Notes: a model not told the origin generated them from the sequence alone. A stretch of 64,000 bases of DNA from Paenibacillus tritici (GCF_013204885.1 NZ_JABMKX010000018.1:1-64000); one strand, 5' to 3'; counted from the first letter of the stretch, positions 16,965-26,223 are shown. Translations and numbers: made by a program.

Positions 16965-17876
16965 ATGATACCGGGATTGCAATATTTCAGCTTTACTGAA
17001 CTATGGAGCCCGCTGTTTCTGGCCGTGATGCTCCTTCTGACTGCCGGATATTTTGTGCTGATCGGTCCGCTGGCCTCCCGTTTTGAGGGCAGCATTGCAG
17101 TCCCCTTCTGGCGGAGGGGGCTGTTCTTATGCGGAATGCTGGCCCTCTACCTGGCACAGGGCGGACCTGTCAGTCTGCTGGGGCACATCCTGTTCTCCTT
17201 CCATATGGTCAGCATGGCCTTGTCCTATCTGGTGGCGGTACCGCTGATTATGCTGGGCATTCCCGATTGGTGCTGGCGCGCCCTGCTGCGGGTGAATCCG
17301 CTGAAGGGGTTTGCTTTTCTCGCCAAGCCCGTCGTGGCCGCCCTGCTCTTCAATGGGCTGTTTTCGCTCTATCATATCCCGGTGATCCATGATTATGTCA
17401 TGCTGCACTTCACGGTCCACCGTCTGTATTATGGTGTCCTGTTCCTGACCTCGGCGTTAATGTGGTGGAATCTGATCAACCCGCTGCCCGAATACCGGGC
17501 GCTTAGCGGTCTGGGTCAGGTGGGCTTTATCTTTATGAATATGGTCCTGCTTACACCGGCCTGCGGGCTGATTATATTTGCCGGTTCTCCCCTGTATGCC
17601 ACTTATAGTGATCCGGGCACCTGGGCGAAGGCGATGGGCTACTGTGTGCCGCAGAGTCCGGCTGCTTTGCTGCAGGCTTTTGGCGGTCCCGGCTTCTTCG
17701 GATCTCTGTCCCCCAAGGTAGATCAGCAGGTCGGCGGCATCGTGATGAAGTTCATTCAGGAATTTATTTTTGCCTCGATGCTTGCTTATGTGTTCTATCA
17801 TTGGTATAAAAAAGAGAACAGACAAGAGGACACCGAGTTGTCCGCGCCATCCTCTGCACTTGCGGAGGAGGTCTGA
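16965..17876 (+). CDS. ctaG: Cytochrome c oxidase assembly factor CtaG
   Basis: A 303-residue polytopic membrane protein of the caa3_CtaG family, needed for a functional caa3 oxidase in B. subtilis. Recognisable pieces: YFSFTELWSPLFLAVMLLL, LGHILFSFHMVSMALSYLVA (with conserved His), and MLHFTVHRLYYGVLFLTSAL. Start ATG after GGGGAGGTCT. It is distinct from the proteobacterial CtaG/Cox11 copper chaperone. Confidence 0.93.
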   Translation: MIPGLQYFSFTELWSPLFLAVMLLLTAGYFVLIGPLASRFEGSIAVPFWRRGLFLCGMLALYLAQGGPVSLLGHILFSFHMVSMALSYLVAVPLIMLGIPDWCWRALLRVNPLKGFAFLAKPVVAALLFNGLFSLYHIPVIHDYVMLHFTVHRLYYGVLFLTSALMWWNLINPLPEYRALSGLGQVGFIFMNMVLLTPACGLIIFAGSPLYATYSDPGTWAKAMGYCVPQSPAALLQAFGGPGFFGSLSPKVDQQVGGIVMKFIQEFIFASMLAYVFYHWYKKENRQEDTELSAPSSALAEEV

Positions 17877-17912
17877 CCTATTATGAGCTGGTAAGTACCG
17901 AGGGGGATATGC

Positions 17913-18377
17913 ATGGATATTTTCACATTGTTTCCGACGATCAGCACATCATTCATTGTTATTAGCGCATTGCTGGTGGCTATCGGCTGGAGACAGATCA
18001 TTCAAGGCAAACGCGAAGCACACAAGAAGACGATGATTGCGGCTGCGGTGGCAGCGATTCTCTTTTTCCTGGTGTATTCGTCAAGAACGATATTCGTAGG
18101 CAATACTTCCTGGGGCGGGCCGGAGGAACTGACGACGATCTACCATGTCTTCCTGATCTTCCATATTGTGCTTGCAACCGTAGCTGCCGTATTCGGCATC
18201 ACTACGCTGACGCTAGGCTTCAAGGCCAAGTATGCCAAACACCGCAAATGGGGAAGAGTGACCTCCGTCATCTGGTTCATCACCGCCATCACCGGAGTAG
18301 CCGTCTATGTGCTGCTGTACATGCTCTATCCGGGCGGACATACGAAGCCGGTCTGGGAGATCATCCTGGGCGCTTAG
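17913..18377 (+). CDS. DUF420 membrane protein (YozB/CtaM-like)
   Basis: A 154-residue protein with four membrane helices and conserved His residues (FLIFHIVLATVAAVFGI, KYAKHRKWGR). DUF420 proteins include B. subtilis YozB and, as I recall, staphylococcal CtaM, which supports aa3-type oxidase maturation. Its place as last gene after ctaG fits an assembly role. ATG at 17913 follows GAGGGGGAT. A terminator follows at 18405. Confidence 0.85.
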   Translation: MDIFTLFPTISTSFIVISALLVAIGWRQIIQGKREAHKKTMIAAAVAAILFFLVYSSRTIFVGNTSWGGPEELTTIYHVFLIFHIVLATVAAVFGITTLTLGFKAKYAKHRKWGRVTSVIWFITAITGVAVYVLLYMLYPGGHTKPVWEIILGA

Positions 18378-18404
18378 CTGAAGGAATGCTTGGGGATAAG
18401 GAAT

Positions 18405-18455
18405 AAGCCTGTTCATCTGCTCCGCTACTGCGGGGGGCGGTGGATGGGCTTTTTT
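18405..18455 (+). terminator. Terminator of the cta operon (copy 1 of a duplicated hairpin)
   Basis: AAGCCTGTTCATCTGC... through CCGC-TACT-GCGG to GATGGGCTTTTTT: an imperfect hairpin with a T6 tail. Nearly the same sequence recurs at 20689-20736. Confidence 0.8.
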
Positions 18456-18560
18456 AATATAAATCAATCGTTTTTACGTTCTGCTCCGTCTTACTTGTGA
18501 AAACATATTTCGAGGCGGCTTCTTCCATAGACGGACACAACAAGGAAGAGGGGGTGGTGA

Positions 18561-19070
18561 ATGGTGGAGAGAACAATGAACACAGCAAATACAGCAGATC
18601 TTGCGCGGATGGATGAAAAGGAATTCTTTCAACGGCTTGCGGTCGAGCACCGTAAACTGTATGCGATCGCGTACAGCTATCTGCGTTCCGAAGCGGATGC
18701 CCTGGAAGCGGTGCAAGAAGCCTCGTGCCGGGCCTGGATGAAGCGCAAACAGCTCAAAAACGAGCAGGCCTTCACACCGTGGCTGCTGCGGATTACTATC
18801 AACTGCTGCATGGATGAATTGCGGCGTAAAAAACGCGTCGTTCCGGCGGAGAAGCTGGAGGACAAGGAATCCCACGAGATGAGGAGCAGCGACCGTCTCG
18901 ATCTGGAGCGGGCGATGAACCGGATGAAGCCGAAATACCGGCATGTCGTGATGCTTAAGTATTACCAGGATATGACGACCCCTGAAATTGCCAAGGTACT
19001 GAATAAGCCCGAAGGCACGATCAAAACCTGGCTGCGTGAAGGACTTAAGCTGTTGCGGAACTATTTGTGA
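18561..19070 (+). CDS. ECF-type RNA polymerase sigma factor
   Basis: A 169-residue sigma-70 family factor with only regions 2 and 4. Region 2: FFQRLAVEHRKLYAIAYSYL and EADALEAVQEASCRAWMKR; region 4: LERAMNRMKPKYRHVVMLKY, then MTTPEIAKVLNKPEGTIKTW. The ATG at 18561 follows AAGAGGGGGTGG. The next gene, 19 bp on, encodes a membrane protein of the DUF4179 type, the usual partner and probable anti-sigma factor. The signal sensed is unknown. Confidence 0.93.
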   Translation: MVERTMNTANTADLARMDEKEFFQRLAVEHRKLYAIAYSYLRSEADALEAVQEASCRAWMKRKQLKNEQAFTPWLLRITINCCMDELRRKKRVVPAEKLEDKESHEMRSSDRLDLERAMNRMKPKYRHVVMLKYYQDMTTPEIAKVLNKPEGTIKTWLREGLKLLRNYL

Positions 19071-19089
19071 GCCTATGGGAGGTGCTGAA

Positions 19090-20613
19090 ATGTTGGAAAA
19101 AGAAGAACGTATCCTGAAACAGGATGCTCAGGAGGTCCATCTAAATGCAGAGTCGATTCAGGAAATGAAAATTTATCATGCCATGCGCAGCGGAATAAAT
19201 AATGGGAAAAAACGCAGCAAACGACGTTTCTATTCCTATGGGGCGGGAACCGTATTAGCCACGGCCGCAGCCGTTTTTCTGATAATCTTCTCCATCGGCC
19301 TGCCGACCGGAGGTACAGATGATTCCGGCCTCGGTGGTTCAGTGCAGGCGGCCAGCACCACAAGCTGGAATGATTTTGCGGCCTATCGCAAACAGCCGTT
19401 AACGAACCGGGTGGTTGGCGACATCCTGGAACGAAATCTGGTAAAGCCGGTCCGTCAAAGCGCAACAAACAATGGATACCGTATGGATGTGGATGGCGCC
19501 GTCACAGATGGCCGTAAAGTGTACATCCTGTTCAATGTGCACAACGATACGGATGAAGAAGTTATTCCTGCGGATACGAAAATTCAATTCGGCGATTTCG
19601 AGGTGCCCTATCCGCATCGAGGCGCAGCCCTGGAAATGGCGTACGACACCGACTCCCGGATTCAGCCCGGCCAAAGCAAGGATTTTATTTATTCCACCAA
19701 TTATCCGACTTCCATCGCCTATTCCAAGGATGTGAAGTTCACTCTGATTCTCACTGGAACGTCCGACCAGGCGCTTACTTCCAGCAGCAACAAGTATCGG
19801 ACCAGCATGGAGGTATCATTCCAGCTTGAACCGGACCCATTCAAAGACCGGGAGGAGCATACGCTGCCTGTAAACCGCACGCTTACCGTGGACGGGCAAA
19901 AGATCAAAGTGCGCCAAGTACAGTATACTCCGCTCAATACTTATGTTGATCTGGAGTATGACCCGGCGAATACCAAACAGATTTTCAGCCTGCTTAATCC
20001 TGTTCTGATCACAACAACCGGGAGCCAAACAGAGAAGTTGGTTTATCCGGGCAGAATCACGGCCGATAATTCCGAGGTGTTCAAAGACCGCTCGCAGGCA
20101 ACGCTGGTGTTCAGGCATACCGAGCTTAACCAGCCGGACTCCGCCATACTGAAGATTGAAGGTATCTCGGCGCTGGAGCCGGACCGCATGAAATTTGTGG
20201 TCGATCTGAACAAGCAGCAGGTGATTGAAGCGCCGACAGACGATTTTGAAATTGTCACTTCAAAGAAGGAACATCATGCAACAGAGGCAGAGATTCTGCT
20301 GCGGCGCAAAGTGAGTAAGCTATTTTATTATACCGATTCGCAAGGGGCGGTACAGGCGGAGTACATTGGCGCAGGACTAGCCGACAAATTTACCGATGCT
20401 AACGGGCAGGTGCATGAAAGAACGAATCGGGAAACTGCACTACACAATTTCGGCGGCACCACGACCTCTAGCGATGGGGAGGGAGTCAATGAGATGAGTT
20501 TATTTTTTGGCAGTCAAGCCGCAGATTACCCGCAGCCGCTTACCCAATCCGTTGAACGCATTTGGAATCCGATTTTGGAGACGCAGAGTATCGAGTTATT
20601 CTCCAAGAAATAG
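19090..20613 (+). CDS. DUF4179-type membrane protein, probable anti-sigma factor
   Basis: A 507-residue protein with a short cytoplasmic N-terminus (MLEKEERILKQDAQEVHLNA), one membrane helix at about 52-75 (YGAGTVLATAAAVFLIIFSI) and a large extracellular part. The layout matches DUF4179 proteins with a C-terminal DUF5643-like region that sit beside ECF sigma genes. The ATG at 19090 is chosen for GGGAGGTG just upstream; the longer frame overlaps the sigma gene. It likely holds the sigma factor at the membrane until an envelope signal arrives, but that is inference from context. Confidence 0.85.
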   Translation: MLEKEERILKQDAQEVHLNAESIQEMKIYHAMRSGINNGKKRSKRRFYSYGAGTVLATAAAVFLIIFSIGLPTGGTDDSGLGGSVQAASTTSWNDFAAYRKQPLTNRVVGDILERNLVKPVRQSATNNGYRMDVDGAVTDGRKVYILFNVHNDTDEEVIPADTKIQFGDFEVPYPHRGAALEMAYDTDSRIQPGQSKDFIYSTNYPTSIAYSKDVKFTLILTGTSDQALTSSSNKYRTSMEVSFQLEPDPFKDREEHTLPVNRTLTVDGQKIKVRQVQYTPLNTYVDLEYDPANTKQIFSLLNPVLITTTGSQTEKLVYPGRITADNSEVFKDRSQATLVFRHTELNQPDSAILKIEGISALEPDRMKFVVDLNKQQVIEAPTDDFEIVTSKKEHHATEAEILLRRKVSKLFYYTDSQGAVQAEYIGAGLADKFTDANGQVHERTNRETALHNFGGTTTSSDGEGVNEMSLFFGSQAADYPQPLTQSVERIWNPILETQSIELFSKK

Positions 20614-20688
20614 CAGCTTACTGCAGATATCGCACAAGCGTGTATCCCTTGAAACGGATAGACGAATCTCCAGTACTTGGACCTGCTA

Positions 20689-20736
20689 AAGCCTGTTCAT
20701 TTGCTCCGCTACTGCGGGGGCGGTGGATGGGCTTTT
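20689..20736 (+). terminator. Terminator of the sigma/anti-sigma unit (copy 2)
   Basis: Matches the 18405-18455 hairpin at all but one substitution and one deleted G over ~48 bp, ending GGGCTTTTTGG. The two copies bracket the sigma/DUF4179 gene pair. Confidence 0.8.
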
Positions 20737-20889
20737 TGGCTGTGATAGGTGGTACTCCTGCGCTGCTATAATGCTGCTTATGTACATTTTCACGCAGAGT
20801 GGGTGGGCAATGGGCGCTATGCCGTAGAGTGGATGGGTAATAGGCAAAGGTGGAGTGCAAAGGGTGGAGTGCAGGACAGGCTGGGAACG

Positions 20890-21040
20890 CAGTTGGAAAA
20901 AAGGCACTTAATTCTGCCGAGTTGGACTATTTGGAAGCAACAGTTGGAAAAAGTACACTTAATTATCCTGATTTCATTAAATCATCTTAAATGGGACGAA
21001 TTAGGTGTTGTTTATCCAACTAATTTTCTGTAAGTGTGCC
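20890..21040. repeat. 51-bp tandem repeat array D (short, degenerate)
   Basis: Two clear units start with CAGTTGGAAAAA at 20890 and 20941, exactly 51 bp apart; each has a (G)GCAC/GTACACTTAATT core. A third, weaker unit follows from about 20992 (GGGACGAATTAG...TATCC). The region 20737-21272 holds no gene I can support; the part before 20890 has looser G-rich direct repeats (GTGGGTGGGCAATGGGC, GTGGATGGGTAATAGGC, and GGTGGAGTGCAAAGGGTGGAGTGCA). Confidence 0.75.
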
Positions 21041-21272
21041 AGTGGCCCGAAATAGATGTACAAATTCCACTTGTTTGAAGGCAAGATCGGGAGTCCAAGC
21101 CCAACTTGAAGTGACTATCCAGCATCAAATAGATCATAATTAGGATAACGAACCTCTGGTTGTTCAAAATTATTTATTTAGGAAAGAGGCTCCGTTCCGG
21201 CGGGTGGGACTATAGTGGAAGGCCTTATAACAAATGGAGTATTTTCAAATCTAAAGTAAAGGAGTTAATACG

Positions 21273-21668
21273 TTGAACCATAAGGTTGTAATAAATCTGC
21301 CGATTGAACCACATGAAGTGCCAACGTTAAGACAACGGGCAGGCTGGGACGGCCGGCATGCGGATTACCCTGTTTTATTTGAGAGATGCAACTTTTGGGC
21401 GGGGGTCCGTGAGGTGAACGATGAACTCATAGCCTTCGGGTATGTATCAGGTATGGGACTGCAGCATGGCTATATGGAGGATATCATAGTGCATCCTCAT
21501 TATCAGAATGAAGGATTAGGCCAGGCTCTAGTGGAAAAGCTGCTGGAAGAGGCGGAACGCTTCGGGCTAGAAATTGTGACCCTGACCTACGATTCCAGAC
21601 ACACCTCGCTGTATACCCGAAGTGGCTTCACACCTTGTTCCGGCGGAGTATGGAGGAAAAAAGTTTAA
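21273..21668 (+). CDS. GNAT-family N-acetyltransferase
   Basis: A 131-residue acetyltransferase that would use acetyl-CoA on an unknown amine. Motif A is present as VHPHYQNEGLGQALVEKLLE, and the C-terminal YTRSGFTPC segment is typical. The TTG start at 21273 is supported by AAAGGAG eight bases upstream. It stands alone, ending just before a terminator. Confidence 0.88.
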   Translation: MNHKVVINLPIEPHEVPTLRQRAGWDGRHADYPVLFERCNFWAGVREVNDELIAFGYVSGMGLQHGYMEDIIVHPHYQNEGLGQALVEKLLEEAERFGLEIVTLTYDSRHTSLYTRSGFTPCSGGVWRKKV

Positions 21669-21714
21669 CCCCAGCTTTCAATTTTGCGGTCTGCTGCTAA
21701 TAATGCCGAAGTCT

Positions 21715-21734
21715 GCCCTGCACGGGGCTTTTTT
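21715..21734 (+). terminator. Terminator after the GNAT gene
   Basis: GCCCTGCACGGGGC followed by seven T; a short GC-rich hairpin. Confidence 0.75.
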
Positions 21735-21787
21735 TGTGCGTATAGACGGGGCTGATCACGAATTTCAGTCTGTTTGGAGGTTGTGGG

Positions 21788-21838
21788 TTGACAGAGGAAA
21801 AGGCAGGTCATATACTGTGTATATAGATATATACAGTA
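21788..21838 (+). promoter_or_regulatory. Promoter and YtrA-type operator of the ABC operon
   Basis: TTGACA (21788-21793), 17-bp spacer and TATACT (21811-21816) make a near-perfect SigA promoter. Overlapping the -10 box and the start point is a 26-bp inverted repeat at 21813-21838 with arms TACTGT and ACAGTA around an AT-rich centre; 11 of 13 base pairs match. The second gene of the operon is a YtrA-type GntR repressor, so this is its likely operator. Confidence 0.8.
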
Positions 21839-21914
21839 AGCACAGAGAGATACACACTGCAACTTATGGATCTGCTGTCTGCTGCTTGAGACTAATAAAG
21901 CGAGGCGAGAGGTT

Positions 21915-22643
21915 ATGACAACGTTGAAGCATGCTTGGGTTATCGTACGCAGTGAATTTCACGGCGACCGGCTGAAGCTGCTCTGGGCACTGCTGTTCTC
22001 CATGGTGTTCATGGGATATTTCTCGGCGATTACCGGAATGGTCATTGACGATACGCTCACCGGAAGTACAGTGCGGATGCTAAGCGATGTTCTAATGATT
22101 ACTATGATTCTGATGCTCAGCATCAGCTTCTCCCGGCGGACGATGAAATATCTGTCTGAAGATTCTTACACCCGGATGCTGGCGTATATGCGTGCTTTGC
22201 CAGTGCCGGTTGAGGTTATCCTGTGCAAAAGAAAGCTGAACGCGCTGTTCGCCATTGCCTTGAACGGCACGCTGTACTTCAGCTTAATCTACTGGCTCAG
22301 CCCGGGGATACGCAGTGAGCTGCCGGTGCCTGCGTATCTTGCCTTCACCTTCACCTGGGTTGGCTTCAGTCTGCTGGTCTCCGGGCTGTACATTGTGATT
22401 GAGTTCTCGGTCAGCGGCAAAGCCTATTTCTGGTCCATGGCTATCATCATGATCCTGGCGATAGGCGCTACAGGGCTGGTCTATCTGGCTGGAGGTAATA
22501 TGATGCTTGCAAGTGCGGCTGTCTCCAAGGAGTGGGGGCTAGGGTCTCCGTTGATGTGGGGCGCGCTGGTGCTTGGCCTAGTATCGCTTCAGTTGTTCTC
22601 CAAATGGACGATTCACCGGCTGAAGAGCCGTGATCTCGTATGA
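21915..22643 (+). CDS. Integral membrane protein, probable ABC transporter permease
   Basis: A 242-residue protein with about six membrane helices (LLWALLFSMVFMGYFSAITG, FSRRTMKYLSEDSY between helices, YFWSMAIIMILAIGATGLVY). It is the first gene of the operon behind the operator and precedes the GntR regulator by 49 bp. The fold resembles small ABC-2-type permeases. It could pair with the ATPase at 23106, which has no other dedicated permease. Substrate unknown. Confidence 0.75.
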   Translation: MTTLKHAWVIVRSEFHGDRLKLLWALLFSMVFMGYFSAITGMVIDDTLTGSTVRMLSDVLMITMILMLSISFSRRTMKYLSEDSYTRMLAYMRALPVPVEVILCKRKLNALFAIALNGTLYFSLIYWLSPGIRSELPVPAYLAFTFTWVGFSLLVSGLYIVIEFSVSGKAYFWSMAIIMILAIGATGLVYLAGGNMMLASAAVSKEWGLGSPLMWGALVLGLVSLQLFSKWTIHRLKSRDLV

Positions 22644-22692
22644 GACGGGGCATGGCGATCATCCGGGGACCGGGCCTGGAAGGCGGGTGTGA

Positions 22693-23091
22693 ATGATGTG
22701 GATACCCATTCAAATCAATGAGAACAGCGCAGAGCCGTTATACCATCAGATTGAGACGCAGCTAAGATCACTGATTATCTCGGGCACGATCACAGAAGGG
22801 ACACTTCTTCCTTCGATCCGGGAATTGGCGGGTGATTTGAAGTGCAGTGTCATTACAGTCCGCCGCGTCTATCAGGACCTGGAGAATGAGGGTCTGCTGC
22901 GGACGAGACAGGGAACGGGCACCTTCGTATCCCATGTAGGGGACGGTACCATGGAGGGCTATAAGCAGGATGTGATCCGTAAGGCGCTGGAGAGTGCCGT
23001 CGACGTGGGCTTGTCCGTCCATTGCAGTGAGGAAGAACTGACAGTGATGTTTACAGAGATTGTGAAGAACAAATACGGCAAACGGGAATGA
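22693..23091 (+). CDS. GntR-family repressor, YtrA subfamily
   Basis: A 132-residue regulator: an N-terminal winged helix (EPLYHQIETQLRSLIISGTI, SIRELAGDLKCSVITVRRVY, GLLRTRQGTGTFVS) and only a short helical C-terminal tail, which defines the YtrA type. In Bacilli these repress their own ABC transporter operon and respond to cell-envelope antibiotics. It sits inside the operon it probably controls. Confidence 0.9.
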   Translation: MMWIPIQINENSAEPLYHQIETQLRSLIISGTITEGTLLPSIRELAGDLKCSVITVRRVYQDLENEGLLRTRQGTGTFVSHVGDGTMEGYKQDVIRKALESAVDVGLSVHCSEEELTVMFTEIVKNKYGKRE

Positions 23092-23105
23092 AGGGGGAGA
23101 AGCTC

Positions 23106-24035
23106 ATGGTAGAGCAAGCTGTAGAGCTGCGGAATGTGTGCAAGAAGCGGCGGCATAAGACGATAGGGCCGCTTAATGTTAGCCTGCCGCAGGGATATAT
23201 CACTGCACTGGTAGGCCAGAACGGCTCCGGCAAAAGCACTCTGCTGCACCTGCTGATGCAGCTCAGTTTCCCTGGAGAGGGTGAGGTCCGCTGGTTCGGG
23301 GAAGCTTACGTGGACGGGTTGCCGCTGAAGCTCCGCCAGCAAATGGCTTATGTGCCGGAGGTATCCCAGAGTGAGGAGAACTTCTGGACAGCCGCTGAGG
23401 CTGCAGAATTCCGCCGTCACTGGTATCCTTCCTGGGACCAGGGATACTTCGAGGAGCTGATCGGGAAGTTTGAAGTGCCGCACAACGCCAGACTGGGCAA
23501 GATGTCCAAGGGCGAGCGCCGCAAGTTCGAGATTGCCGCTGCGCTGGCGGCGAAGCCCCGTCTGCTGCTGCTGGATGAGCCGTCTTCGGGCCTGGACCCT
23601 TTTGCCTGGAAGATCATGATTGAGACGCTGCAGAGATACATGGATGAACACGAGGCCACGATCATCATCTCGACCCATATTGTTGAAGAGGTCCGGCGGC
23701 TGGCAGATTATATCGTGCTGATGCACCAGGGACAGCTGCTGGGAATGACCGAGAAGGACAGTCTGTTTGGTTCATGGAGTGAAATATGGGTTCAGATTGA
23801 GGGAGAGCAGGAACTGCAGGAACTGGCAGCCGAACTCCCGCAGGCGCTGGAGCTGAAGCTGGAGACGCCGGGTGTGGCCTCATTGTTGACCCAGCAAATT
23901 TATCTGTATGAGAAACGCATCCAGGATTTGGGCGTAAAGGTACTGAAGAACCGCAGCCTGGAGCTGGATGAAATCCTAAGCTTATGGACCCGGGGACATC
24001 GTCCGGTTCTGATCGACCAGAAGAGAGGGGAATAA
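23106..24035 (+). CDS. ABC transporter ATP-binding protein
   Basis: A 309-residue ATPase with Walker A GQNGSGKST, Q-loop region YVPEVSQSEENF, signature MSKGERRK and Walker B LLLLDEPSSGLDP, then a ~90-residue C-terminal extension. I prefer ATG 23106 (after GGGGGAG) to the ATG at 23088 that overlaps the GntR stop. It has no membrane domain and likely works with the permease at 21915. Confidence 0.9.
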   Translation: MVEQAVELRNVCKKRRHKTIGPLNVSLPQGYITALVGQNGSGKSTLLHLLMQLSFPGEGEVRWFGEAYVDGLPLKLRQQMAYVPEVSQSEENFWTAAEAAEFRRHWYPSWDQGYFEELIGKFEVPHNARLGKMSKGERRKFEIAAALAAKPRLLLLDEPSSGLDPFAWKIMIETLQRYMDEHEATIIISTHIVEEVRRLADYIVLMHQGQLLGMTEKDSLFGSWSEIWVQIEGEQELQELAAELPQALELKLETPGVASLLTQQIYLYEKRIQDLGVKVLKNRSLELDEILSLWTRGHRPVLIDQKRGE

Positions 24036-24038
24036 GGA

Positions 24039-24941
24039 ATGGAAGCATTGCAGTTGGAACAGGTAGTGAAGCAGTACGGTGAGAAGACCGCAGTCAACGG
24101 AATCAGTCTGAAGGTGGAGCAAGGCGAAATTTATGGCCTGCTGGGTGCGAACGGCGCCGGCAAAACAACGACCATGCGTATGGTGCTCGGTCTGATCTAC
24201 CCGGATGAAGGCAGCATCCTCTATAATGGCAAGCCGTATAGTGCGGAGCTTCAGCATCTGATGGGTTATCTTCCAGAGGAGCGGGGGCTGTATCCGAAGG
24301 TTAAGGTAAGCGACCAGATTATTTATCTGGCCCGGCTGCGCGGCATGTCCGCAAGTGAGGCGGATAAGAGCCTGCGTTACTGGCTGGAGCGGTTCGATGT
24401 TCCTGAATATTACAATAAGAAGATTGAGGAGCTATCCAAGGGAAATCAGCAAAAAATGGGCTTCGTCGCAGCTGTCGTCCATAAGCCGAAGATTCTGATT
24501 CTGGATGAAGCCTTCAGCGGCCTCGATCCGGTGAATGTGGAGCTGCTGAAGGATACGGTCAGAGAGATGCGGGATTCGGGGACGAGTATTCTTTTCTCCA
24601 CCCACCGGATGGAGCATGTAGAGGAGTTATGCCGCAATATTACGATTCTTGACCGCTCGAACACCGTAGTCCAGGGCGATATCCGTGAGATTAAGAAGGG
24701 GTACCCGCGCGAGCAGGTCGCACTGCGGACCACCGGGGAAGTGAACGGACTTGCAGAGATCGCCGGAGTTACCAGAGTGGAGCGCCTGGAACGGGGATAT
24801 CTGCTGTCAATCAGTGAGATCGGCGCGGCGCAGCGCATTCTGCAGCTGGCTATGGCTCAAGGTGAGGTAGAGCATTTCGAGATTAAGGAACCGACACTAA
24901 ACCAAATCTTTATCAGAGCGGTGGGTGAATCCAATGAATAA
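24039..24941 (+). CDS. ABC transporter ATP-binding protein (NatA/YhaQ-like)
   Basis: A 300-residue ATPase. Walker A GANGAGKTT, signature LSKGNQQK, Walker B ILILDEAFSGLDP, H-loop STHRMEHVEE, and a C-terminal domain with YLLSISEIGAAQRILQLA. Size and type match B. subtilis YhaQ and the NatA sodium-export ATPase. It starts three bases after the previous ATPase gene and overlaps the permease gene by eight bases, so the two are surely coupled. Confidence 0.9.
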   Translation: MEALQLEQVVKQYGEKTAVNGISLKVEQGEIYGLLGANGAGKTTTMRMVLGLIYPDEGSILYNGKPYSAELQHLMGYLPEERGLYPKVKVSDQIIYLARLRGMSASEADKSLRYWLERFDVPEYYNKKIEELSKGNQQKMGFVAAVVHKPKILILDEAFSGLDPVNVELLKDTVREMRDSGTSILFSTHRMEHVEELCRNITILDRSNTVVQGDIREIKKGYPREQVALRTTGEVNGLAEIAGVTRVERLERGYLLSISEIGAAQRILQLAMAQGEVEHFEIKEPTLNQIFIRAVGESNE

Positions 24942-26223
24942 AATGGGCAGCATTATCAATTTCACATTCAAGAACAAGGTAAGAACGAAATCCTTTATGA
25001 TTACCACCTTGATTCTGGTGCTCCTGCTGAGCATCGGGATGAATATTCCTTATCTGATCAAGGTGTTCAACGGAGAAAATGGCGCCAAGGAGGCTACACA
25101 GATCGGAATCGTTGCCGCGCAGGGCTTCCAGCCTGCGGAGCTGCTTATGGCCTATACACCACCGGCTGAGGCCGAGGACAAAGTCATATTTACGGCCTAT
25201 CCTTCCGCAGAGGATGCTGCACTTAAGCAAGGGCTGGCGGATGAGAAGATTGAGGGGTATCTTACCTTTGCCGACAAGGGCAGTGTAGGGGTGCCTCCGG
25301 TTACGTATCACAGCAAAGACGGAGAGATCGACAGCGAATTAAGAACGAATCTTCAAGCCGCTTTGCAGCAGGTGAATACCGGACTGATTGTCGGTGACAA
25401 GCTGACGGAGAGCCAGGTAGCTGCTATATTTGCTCCGGTCTCGTTTGATACAGAACAGCTCAGTGCCACGGGAGGAGCGGGTGGTACAGATCAGGATGAA
25501 GTCAAGCCGGTGATCAATTATGTCGTGGTCTACGTCCTGCTGATGCTGTTCTTCATGTCCGTGATGATGACAGGCAACATGATTGCCGCTGAGATTACCT
25601 CGGAGAAAAGCTCGCGCATCATGGAGATTCTCATCACCAGCGCATCCCCATTGACACAGATGTTCGGCAAGGTGATCGGGATCTTCCTCGTCGGCCTGCT
25701 GCAGATCGCCATTATCTCGGCCAGTATTGCTCTCAACCTGATGCTGCCGCATAATTCCAGCATTCTGACCGACTTCAATCTGGATCTGGGACAACTGAAT
25801 GCCGGAATTCTGGTGTATGGCTTCATCCTGTATATCCTGGGTTACTTCCTGTACGCTCTGATGTATGCGGCTGTCGGTTCGATTGTCAGCCGGACAGAGG
25901 ACCTGGGACAGGCGGTGATGCCGGTCATGATGGTGGGCTTCGTCAGCTTCTACCTGCCGCTGTTCAGCATCTCGAACCCGGATACCCTACTGGTTAAGGT
26001 AGCCAGCTTCGTTCCCTTCACCTCACCACTCAGCCTGCTGCTGCGGATCGGTGTCGGGCATGTAGCCTTCTGGGAGATCATGGTCTCACTGTTAATCCTG
26101 CTGGTCACCACCTTCATCTTCGGCTGGCTTGCCGCCAAGATCTACCGCACCGGCGTCCTGATGTACGGCAAGCGCCCTAGTATTAAGGAAATTAGAAAGG
26201 CTATGAAGGCTTATAAGATTTAG
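24934..26223 (+). CDS. ABC-2 type permease (NatB/YhaP-like)
   Basis: A 429-residue permease: one N-terminal helix, a large extracellular loop (about 45-190) and five to six C-terminal helices, including INYVVVYVLLMLFFMSVMMT and TSEKSSRIMEILITSASP, the usual NatB-type signature. ATG at 24934 overlaps the end of the ATPase gene; an in-frame GTG at 24925 is less likely. Known relatives export Na+ or other ions and drugs; the substrate here is unknown. Confidence 0.9.
   Translation: MNKMGSIINFTFKNKVRTKSFMITTLILVLLLSIGMNIPYLIKVFNGENGAKEATQIGIVAAQGFQPAELLMAYTPPAEAEDKVIFTAYPSAEDAALKQGLADEKIEGYLTFADKGSVGVPPVTYHSKDGEIDSELRTNLQAALQQVNTGLIVGDKLTESQVAAIFAPVSFDTEQLSATGGAGGTDQDEVKPVINYVVVYVLLMLFFMSVMMTGNMIAAEITSEKSSRIMEILITSASPLTQMFGKVIGIFLVGLLQIAIISASIALNLMLPHNSSILTDFNLDLGQLNAGILVYGFILYILGYFLYALMYAAVGSIVSRTEDLGQAVMPVMMVGFVSFYLPLFSISNPDTLLVKVASFVPFTSPLSLLLRIGVGHVAFWEIMVSLLILLVTTFIFGWLAAKIYRTGVLMYGKRPSIKEIRKAMKAYKI

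Noticed and set aside
20749..21033. 94-aa ORF across the 51-bp repeat array D
   Set aside because: No ribosome site and the frame runs through repeat sequence.
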